The notes under the pieces: model-generated
Told to the model about the DNA's origin: nothing
Seen by the model: the letters and a program-made list of their open reading frames with translations, nothing else
The model's database searches: none
NCBI GenBank assembly: GCA_023419875.1
Contig: JAEZXM010000310.1
Location: 1-10,723, forward strand
Length of the DNA: 10,723 nucleotides
From: Pseudomonadota bacterium
GTDB taxonomy: Bacteria > Myxococcota > Myxococcia > Myxococcales > Anaeromyxobacteraceae
Direction of reading: 5' to 3'
Shown: positions 6,846-10,723 of the stretch, piece by piece
Position numbering within the stretch: position 1 is the first letter of the stretch
How the letters are laid out: each line of letters opens with the position of its first letter
Position numbers and translations under genes: made by a program

Positions 6846-6866
6846 GGGGCGCCGGGCCGGCGCCCC
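6846..6866. repeat. Perfect 8-bp GC inverted repeat just after the MerR-type gene
   Basis: GGGGCGCC at 6846-6853 and GGCGCCCC at 6859-6866 pair perfectly around GGGCC, and one more G-C pair can form inside the loop. It begins six bases beyond the stop of the MerR-type gene, where a terminator would be expected, but no T-run follows on the minus strand. It could weaken transcription into the next gene or protect an mRNA 3' end. Confidence 0.6.
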
Positions 6867-6872
6867 GGTGGG

Positions 6873-7379
6873 CTACCCGGTGCCGGTGATCTCCGGCGCC
6901 ACCGTGGCCACCGCGCCACCCACCCTCTCGATCCGCCGCAACGCCGCGCGCGCCTCGCGCTCGGCCCGAACGAGCTCCACCTCGAAGTGCCGGCGCCGGG
7001 GGTGGACCCGCGCCTTGCGGGTCAGCTCCGCGACCAGCTCTCCGAGGCCCTTCTCCACGTCCTCCAGCCTGTTCCGCAGGGTGAGGAAGCTCCCGCGGAT
7101 GTCCTCGACCGTGTAGCCCTCCGCCATCATCCGCTTGATCACCGCGATCCGGCGCACGACCGACGCCGGGTAAAGCCCCGTCGAGCCGGTGTGCTTGCCC
7201 TTGCGACCGACGCGGCGGCTGCGGGGCAACAGCCCGAGCTGCACGTACTTCCGGAAGGTCGCGGCCGAGAGCTTCGCGCCTCGTCCCTCGAAGAGCCGCA
7301 CCACCTCGCCGCTCGTGATCCCCGCGGCGTACTGCCGCTCCAGGCCGGTGATCTCGTCGAGGGGGAGGAGAAATTCCAT
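6873..7379 (-). CDS. MerR-family transcriptional regulator
   Basis: This is a DNA-binding regulator, probably dimeric. Of 168 residues, about 18-95 form a MerR-type winged helix-turn-helix: GITSGEVVRLFEGRG (20-34), then ATFRKYVQLGLLPRSRRVG (40-58), and in the wing GLYPASVVRRIAVIKRMMAEGYTVEDIR (68-95). These correspond to the usual MerR order of HTH, 'YY..GLL', 'R.Y....' and the second helical pair. A charged helix (about 98-152) probably makes the dimer coiled coil. The last residues carry no recognisable effector domain and no cysteine, so a metal- or redox-sensing MerR is unlikely. The ATG at 7379 has AAGGG nine bases upstream. A candidate promoter with two dyads lies directly upstream, which would fit autoregulation. 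The target is not known. The next gene is the sigma-like HTH protein. Confidence 0.85.
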   Translation of the reverse strand: MEFLLPLDEITGLERQYAAGITSGEVVRLFEGRGAKLSAATFRKYVQLGLLPRSRRVGRKGKHTGSTGLYPASVVRRIAVIKRMMAEGYTVEDIRGSFLTLRNRLEDVEKGLGELVAELTRKARVHPRRRHFEVELVRAEREARAALRRIERVGGAVATVAPEITGTG

Positions 7380-7406
7380 TGAGACGAGCCCTTTGAGAAG
7401 AGAACG

Positions 7407-7424
7407 TCGAAAACTTGATTTCGA
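7407..7424. repeat. Dyad TCGAAA-N6-TTTCGA at the start region of the MerR-type gene
   Basis: A perfect 6-bp inverted repeat reads TCGAAAACTTGATTTCGA on the plus strand. It touches the candidate -10 box (7424-7429) and covers the predicted transcription start near 7417. A bound protein there would block transcription, so it is a candidate operator. It lies in the only clearly AT-rich spot of the window. Confidence 0.4.
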
Positions 7425-7452
7425 GAGTAATGTATTCAGTGGCGAACGTCAA
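7424..7452 (-). promoter_or_regulatory. Candidate promoter of the MerR-type / sigma-like gene pair
   Basis: On the minus strand TTGACG (7447-7452, five of six to consensus) and TACTCT (7424-7429, three of six) are exactly 17 bases apart. The predicted start near 7417 gives a leader of about 38 bases that contains the AAGGG ribosome site. The spacing is 17 rather than the long 19-20 bases of classical MerR-activated promoters. Dyads lie on both sides (7407-7424 and 7452-7465). Confidence 0.5.
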
Positions 7453-7465
7453 CGCACCCGTGCGT
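7452..7465. repeat. Dyad ACGCAC-CC-GTGCGT abutting the -35 box
   Basis: A perfect 6-bp inverted repeat with a two-base centre lies immediately upstream of, and shares one base with, the TTGACG element at 7447-7452. This is a usual place for an activator or repressor site. It differs in sequence from the dyad at 7407-7424, so two different proteins may bind. Confidence 0.4.
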
Positions 7466-7568
7466 CGCGGGGAGCTCCCGTCCGGGCCGTGGTGTCGGGT
7501 GATCGAGGGGCGCGCCAGGGCGGCCGCGCGCCGGCGGAAGGCGGCGTCGACCGGTTCCGGAGGGCTCG

Positions 7569-9170
7569 TCAGTGCGTCAGCGTCGGGGTGAAGCTCGAGC
7601 GTCGGCCGGGTCGGACCTCGACCAGGGTTTCCCGGGCGCCGAAGCTCGGGTGCACGACCCGCACGCGGTGCCAGCCGGCGGGCAAGGAAAGCGTGAGCGG
7701 CGTCTCGCCGGCGGCACGCCCATCCACCGCCACCCTGCCCCACGGGACCGCGTTCACGTACAGCACGCCCGGCGCGATCGCGGCGCCGCCGCCCGAGGCA
7801 TCCGCCGCAGCTCCGGATCCGGCTTCCGTTTCGGTGCCCGCTGCGGGACCGCTCCCCGCTGCCGTTTCGGTTCGGGCTTCGGGAGTTCCGGCGCCCGTTC
7901 CCGGTCCTTCAGCTCCGAGCCCGGCTCGGTCCCCCACCCCGGACCCGGTCCTGGTTCCGGCCGCGTCCTCCGCTTCCGGCACCGGCGCCGCGCCCGGAAC
8001 CGCGTCCGGTCCACCCCCCCTCGCCTGCCGCCCACTCCAACCGTTCCACAGCCCCGCCCCGGCCACCAGCGCCACACCTGCGACCACCGCCCCGAGCACC
8101 CAGGCGCGGCGGCCGCGGAGCCCCGTGGGCGAGACCAGCGTCTGCGTCGGCGCGGTCGCGTCCGGAGCCGACGGCGGGTCGAGAACGGAGGGCCCCGGAT
8201 CCGGCGGGAGCCGCACCAGCGTCGACTCCGCCTGCGACGGCGCGCTTCGCCCCTCGCCCTCGGGCCAGAGCCGCTGCATCAGCGTCCGGAGATCCCAATC
8301 CTGGGGCGACGACGCCACCCGGAGGAGCACCTCCGAGAGCCGCGCGCCGAGCTCCTCCGCCGAGGCGATCCGGCGCTCCGGATCCCGCTCGAGCGCGCCG
8401 AGCACCAGGACGTCGATCTCGGGCGGCACCTCCTCGTTCCACTCCGAGGGAGCCGACGGCGGCGGCCCCTGCAGCACCGCCGCCAGGGTGGCGGCGTCCG
8501 ATTCCCGCGCGAAGAGCCGGCGCCCGGCGCACATCTCCCAGAGGATCACCCCGAGCGAGAAGAGGTCGGCGCGGGCATCCACGGGCCGGCCCGCAGCCTG
8601 CTCCGGAGCCATGTACGCGATCTTCCCCTTGAGTGTTCCGGGCTCGGTCCCCCCGGCGAGGCTCATCGCCCGGGCGATGCCAAAGTCGGCCAGCTTCACC
8701 TCGCCTTCGAACGAGACGAGCAGGTTGTGGGGCGAGACGTCCCGGTGCACGAGCCCCAGCGGCCGCCCGCCCTCGGACTGTCGGTGAACATAGGCCAGCG
8801 CCTTGGCGGCCTCGGCGGCGACGTGCACCGCCCGCGGGATTCCGAGCCGCACGCCCTGGGTCCGGGCCCGCTCCAGCACCTGACCGAGGTGGCGGCCGCG
8901 CACGAGCTCCATGGCCAGGTAATGGCGGCCGTTCACCTGGTCGAACTCGAACACCTGGACCACGTTGGCGTGGCTCAGCCGGCAGGCGAGCCGCGCCTCC
9001 TCGACGAACATCCGCACGAACTCGTCCTGGTGCTGGTGCTCGCCGCGGACGAGCTTCAGGGCCACCTCCTTCACGACCCCCTGCGCCAGCGCCGCCTCGG
9101 CGCGCCAGACATCGGCCATGCCGCCCGAGGCGAGCGGCTCGACGAGGCGGAACTTGCCGAAGGTGCGCAC
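7569..9170 (-). CDS. Membrane Ser/Thr protein kinase with C-terminal PEGA domain
   Basis: This is a Hanks-type kinase that phosphorylates serine or threonine on unknown targets. Its 533 residues hold a cytoplasmic kinase domain (about 5-285) with the motifs LASGGMADVW (13-22), Lys39 in VALKL, HRDVSPHN (142-149), DFG (162-164) and APE (188-190). The first glycine of the usual nucleotide loop is alanine (ASGGMA). All catalytic residues are present, so it should be active. A Pro-rich segment (about 310-345) and one membrane helix (about 355-375) follow. A low-complexity Gly/Ala/Glu/Thr linker (about 383-466) leads to a PEGA-type beta domain (about 468-531; VLYVNAVPWGRVAVDG, then GETPLTLSLPAGWHRV), presumably outside the membrane. 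The GTG at 9170 is the only start that fits, since the longer frame merely mirrors the upstream gene. It overlaps that gene by 100 bases and has no Shine-Dalgarno sequence. Confidence 0.92.
   Translation of the reverse strand: MRTFGKFRLVEPLASGGMADVWRAEAALAQGVVKEVALKLVRGEHQHQDEFVRMFVEEARLACRLSHANVVQVFEFDQVNGRHYLAMELVRGRHLGQVLERARTQGVRLGIPRAVHVAAEAAKALAYVHRQSEGGRPLGLVHRDVSPHNLLVSFEGEVKLADFGIARAMSLAGGTEPGTLKGKIAYMAPEQAAGRPVDARADLFSLGVILWEMCAGRRLFARESDAATLAAVLQGPPPSAPSEWNEEVPPEIDVLVLGALERDPERRIASAEELGARLSEVLLRVASSPQDWDLRTLMQRLWPEGEGRSAPSQAESTLVRLPPDPGPSVLDPPSAPDATAPTQTLVSPTGLRGRRAWVLGAVVAGVALVAGAGLWNGWSGRQARGGGPDAVPGAAPVPEAEDAAGTRTGSGVGDRAGLGAEGPGTGAGTPEARTETAAGSGPAAGTETEAGSGAAADASGGGAAIAPGVLYVNAVPWGRVAVDGRAAGETPLTLSLPAGWHRVRVVHPSFGARETLVEVRPGRRSSFTPTLTH
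7800..7871 (-). repeat. Two 36-base tandem units in the kinase linker
   Basis: Residues 434-445 (TETAAGSGPAAG) and 446-457 (TETEAGSGAAAD) are imperfect copies of a 12-residue unit. At the DNA level the plus-strand word CCGTTTCGGT recurs at 7826-7835 and 7862-7871, exactly 36 bases apart. This suggests a recent duplication by slippage. More diverged GTG/GAG-rich copies lie upstream in the linker. The unit probably only sets the length of a flexible spacer between membrane helix and PEGA domain. Confidence 0.55.
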
Positions 9171-10723
9171 GGCGAGCGGATTGTATCGGATCCCGTGGGC
9201 GAACGTCGCACCACGAGCAGCATCGCCACACCCACGAGCGCGAGCACCGGGCCCGCCCCGCCCTCGCCCGTACCGCACCCTCCGGCGGCACCTGCTCCCG
9301 GTCCGCCCTCGACATCGCCCGCGGTGGCGATCGACTCCGGCACCGCCTTGCCCGCGCGACGCAGGATGCGCGCGGCGAGCTGGGCGCGCGCCTCCATGAG
9401 CCGCGATGGGTCCACCTCGGTGGAGTACGCATCGGGGAAGAGATCGCGGGCGATGCTCTCGGCCGCCTGGCGATCGCCGGCGTCGGCGAGCAGCTTCAGA
9501 TACTCGTAGTCCTCCATGCCCTCACGGATCATCTTGAGCCGGATCGAGGCCACCGGGATGTGCGTCTTCCCGCCGATGCGGCCCGGCGTGCCCGGGTAGA
9601 AGAGCGTGCCGTCGCCGTTGCCGCTGAAGTCCCACTGGTTCGACCACGCATCGTGGGAGAAGGCCGCGGTCGTCTCCCAGTAGAGCTCGCCGTCGGCGCG
9701 CATGAGGAAGCTCAGCCACTCCATGGCCCGGCTCCGGACGGCGGAGGTGTCCACCATGTAGCTCGGCCAGCCCGTGAAGTACCGGTCCGACTCCGAAGGG
9801 CTGCCGATGTTCACGGTGCCGCCGCAGCCGTGGCTCATGCAGCTCTGGTACAACCAGACCTCCTTGCGCGGCCCGGAGCGGAACCCGTCGTAGCGGCCGG
9901 TCTGGTCGCCGGCGACGGCGCTGCCGGGCTTGTCGTTCATCCAGTTGACGACCGGCACGATGATGTCGATGCCGCCGTCCACCCCGTGCTCCTGCGCGTC
10001 CCAGATCTGGGTGGTGACGAGCGTCTGGAGCTCGGGATCGGCCTCGTGGGCGGACCGGGTCCTGGGCTCGATGTCGCTCCAGGCGCAGGTGAGGGGCGGC
10101 TCGTCGCAGACGTAGTCGAAGAGCCGGTCCATCCAGCCGCGCGCGCGGAAGTACTCCGCCCACCGCTTCTTCCCCTCGACGCTCCGCTCGTCGCCGACGT
10201 ACTTCGCGGCAGTGAGCTTCGCGCCCGCGAGGCGCGTCGGCGCGGTGCCGTCCATGAGCGGCCCGAACCACCGCTCGAAGGCGTCGAGGCCGTTCGACCC
10301 GTCGTCGCTGATCCCGGTGAGCGAGATGCGGTGGTCGAGGCCGAGCTGGGCGTAGCGAGCGCGCAGGGCGGAGTTGGCCTCCCCGGAGACGCCGTGGCCG
10401 GACAGCGTCCCGCCGTACGACATCCCGAAGCTCGAGCGGAGGGAGGCGGTGGAGGGGAGCGTGAAGTCCCAGACCTCGAGCGTGACCGGGACCGTCCACT
10501 CCCCGCCGGCCGCGGACACGACCACCTCGCCGCGGTAGGTGCCGGGCCGGGCGTCGGCGGGCACCCGCACCTCGATCCAGATCGCGCGGCTCTCGCCCTC
10601 CCTCACGTCGAAGGGAAAGGCGTTCCGCTGCTCGCCGACCACGTCGTCCACGTCGGGCACGAGCGCGTCGGGCCAGCGGCCGGTGCCGCCGTCGACCGCC
10701 GAGGCGTTCCGGAGGTCGAGGAG
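9071..10723 (-). CDS. Secreted DUF4091 / GH123-like protein with MYXO-CTERM-like tail, 5'-truncated by window edge
   Basis: This is probably a surface or secreted carbohydrate-active protein. The frame is open to the window edge, so the signal peptide is missing. Numbering the 550 visible residues, about 35-90 form a beta-sandwich (IWIEVRVPADARPGTYRGEV, then WTVPVTLEVWDFTLP). The following domain resembles a DUF4091/GH123 barrel, with an Asp-Glu pair in YVCDEPP (207-208) and the family's C-terminal REGMEDYEYLKLL (400-412). GH123 enzymes are N-acetyl-beta-galactosaminidases that use neighbouring acidic residues, but substrate here is only a guess. A Gly-rich stretch with Cys482 (GGCGTGEGG), a hydrophobic helix and Arg-Arg (506-507) form a MYXO-CTERM-like sorting signal. 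Oddly, the frame does not stop there but continues 43 residues, the last 100 bases overlapping the kinase start. Confidence 0.82.
   Translation of the reverse strand, partial: LLDLRNASAVDGGTGRWPDALVPDVDDVVGEQRNAFPFDVREGESRAIWIEVRVPADARPGTYRGEVVVSAAGGEWTVPVTLEVWDFTLPSTASLRSSFGMSYGGTLSGHGVSGEANSALRARYAQLGLDHRISLTGISDDGSNGLDAFERWFGPLMDGTAPTRLAGAKLTAAKYVGDERSVEGKKRWAEYFRARGWMDRLFDYVCDEPPLTCAWSDIEPRTRSAHEADPELQTLVTTQIWDAQEHGVDGGIDIIVPVVNWMNDKPGSAVAGDQTGRYDGFRSGPRKEVWLYQSCMSHGCGGTVNIGSPSESDRYFTGWPSYMVDTSAVRSRAMEWLSFLMRADGELYWETTAAFSHDAWSNQWDFSGNGDGTLFYPGTPGRIGGKTHIPVASIRLKMIREGMEDYEYLKLLADAGDRQAAESIARDLFPDAYSTEVDPSRLMEARAQLAARILRRAGKAVPESIATAGDVEGGPGAGAAGGCGTGEGGAGPVLALVGVAMLLVVRRSPTGSDTIRSPCAPSASSASSSRSPRAAWPMSGAPRRRWRRGS
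9180..9185 (-). promoter_or_regulatory. Candidate -10 box immediately upstream of the kinase start
   Basis: On the minus strand this reads TACAAT, five of six to the sigma-70 -10 consensus and rare in such GC-rich coding sequence. Nine bases separate it from the kinase GTG, so a transcript from here would start within about three bases of the start codon. A good -35 element is lacking at 16-18 bases (the best is GACGTT). It lies inside the C-terminal coding part of the upstream gene. Confidence 0.35.

Larger units (their letters stand above)
7380..7568. other. Intergenic region between the kinase and the MerR-type gene
   Basis: This 189-base gap is the longest gene-free stretch. Its half next to the MerR-type gene (about 7403-7440) is unusually AT-rich for this window and holds the candidate promoter and one dyad. 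The other half is GC-rich. There, GGCGCGC at 7509-7515 can pair with GCGCGCC at 7526-7532, 37 bases after the kinase stop, but no T-run follows on the minus strand. GAACGTC occurs twice as a direct repeat (7403-7409 and 7444-7450). I see no coding frame worth calling. Confidence 0.6.

Noticed and set aside
4609..7116. Long open frame on the plus strand opposite purH, the sigma-like gene and the MerR-type gene
   Set aside because: It is rich in Arg, Asp, Glu, His and Leu with no recognisable motif, and mirrors genes of certain identity. Antisense frames stay open easily at this GC content.
7509..7532. 7-bp GC stem downstream of the kinase as an intrinsic terminator
   Set aside because: The loop is ten bases and no T-run follows on the minus strand. 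Palindromic GC words of this kind are common here. A factor-dependent end cannot be excluded.
9171..9278. N-terminal extension of the kinase by 36 codons
   Set aside because: It reads as an Arg/Gly-rich mirror of the sorting-tail coding region, and the kinase domain already begins right after the GTG at 9170.
7189..9509. Plus-strand frames opposite the kinase, one Ser/Pro/Ala-rich and looking like a cell-wall protein
   Set aside because: The composition is the complement of the kinase's Gly/Ala linker and codon bias. There is no signal peptide or motif.

Overview
The window is very GC-rich with strongly GC-ending codons, and every supported gene lies on the minus strand, so transcription runs from right to left. 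A secreted protein ending in a MYXO-CTERM-like sorting tail, a Ser/Thr kinase with a C-terminal PEGA domain, and a sigma-region-4-like regulator of a type I associate with deltaproteobacteria together point to a myxobacterium, most likely Anaeromyxobacter-like. The genus is inferred from gene style and base composition, not from a database match.

In the direction of transcription the layout is as follows. (1) The right edge holds a 5'-truncated secreted DUF4091/GH123-like protein (9071-10723). Its reading frame runs past the sorting tail and overlaps the next gene by 100 bases. (2) A membrane Ser/Thr protein kinase follows (7569-9170). Its GTG start sits just behind a good -10 box and may be translated from a leaderless mRNA. 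(3) The largest gene-free stretch (7380-7568, 189 bp) carries a candidate promoter flanked by two small dyads. (4) A regulatory pair comes next: a MerR-type regulator (6873-7379) and a small HTH protein resembling sigma region 4 with four conserved-looking cysteines (6253-6786). Two near-perfect GC hairpins separate them. (5) A long tightly packed operon starts at a candidate promoter (6206-6234): purH, a tiny zinc-ribbon membrane protein, purD, purE, lptF, lptG, and a tsaC/YrdC-type gene that runs off the left edge.

The left operon joins three steps of de novo purine synthesis (PurD, PurE, PurH) to the inner-membrane permease pair of the LPS transporter (LptF, LptG) and a tRNA threonylcarbamoylation enzyme. 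From purD to lptG the genes overlap by 1 to 4 bases, which suggests translational coupling. PurE is of class I and would need a PurK, which is not in the window. The permeases would need LptB and the periplasmic and outer-membrane Lpt parts from elsewhere.

I saw no rRNA, tRNA, CRISPR array, insertion sequence or phage gene. No gene-free stretch exceeds 300 bases. Most of the window is ordinary housekeeping. The points most worth a second look are the four-cysteine sigma-like regulator with its MerR neighbour, the read-through overlap and possible leaderless start at the kinase, and the micro-genes inside the purine operon.
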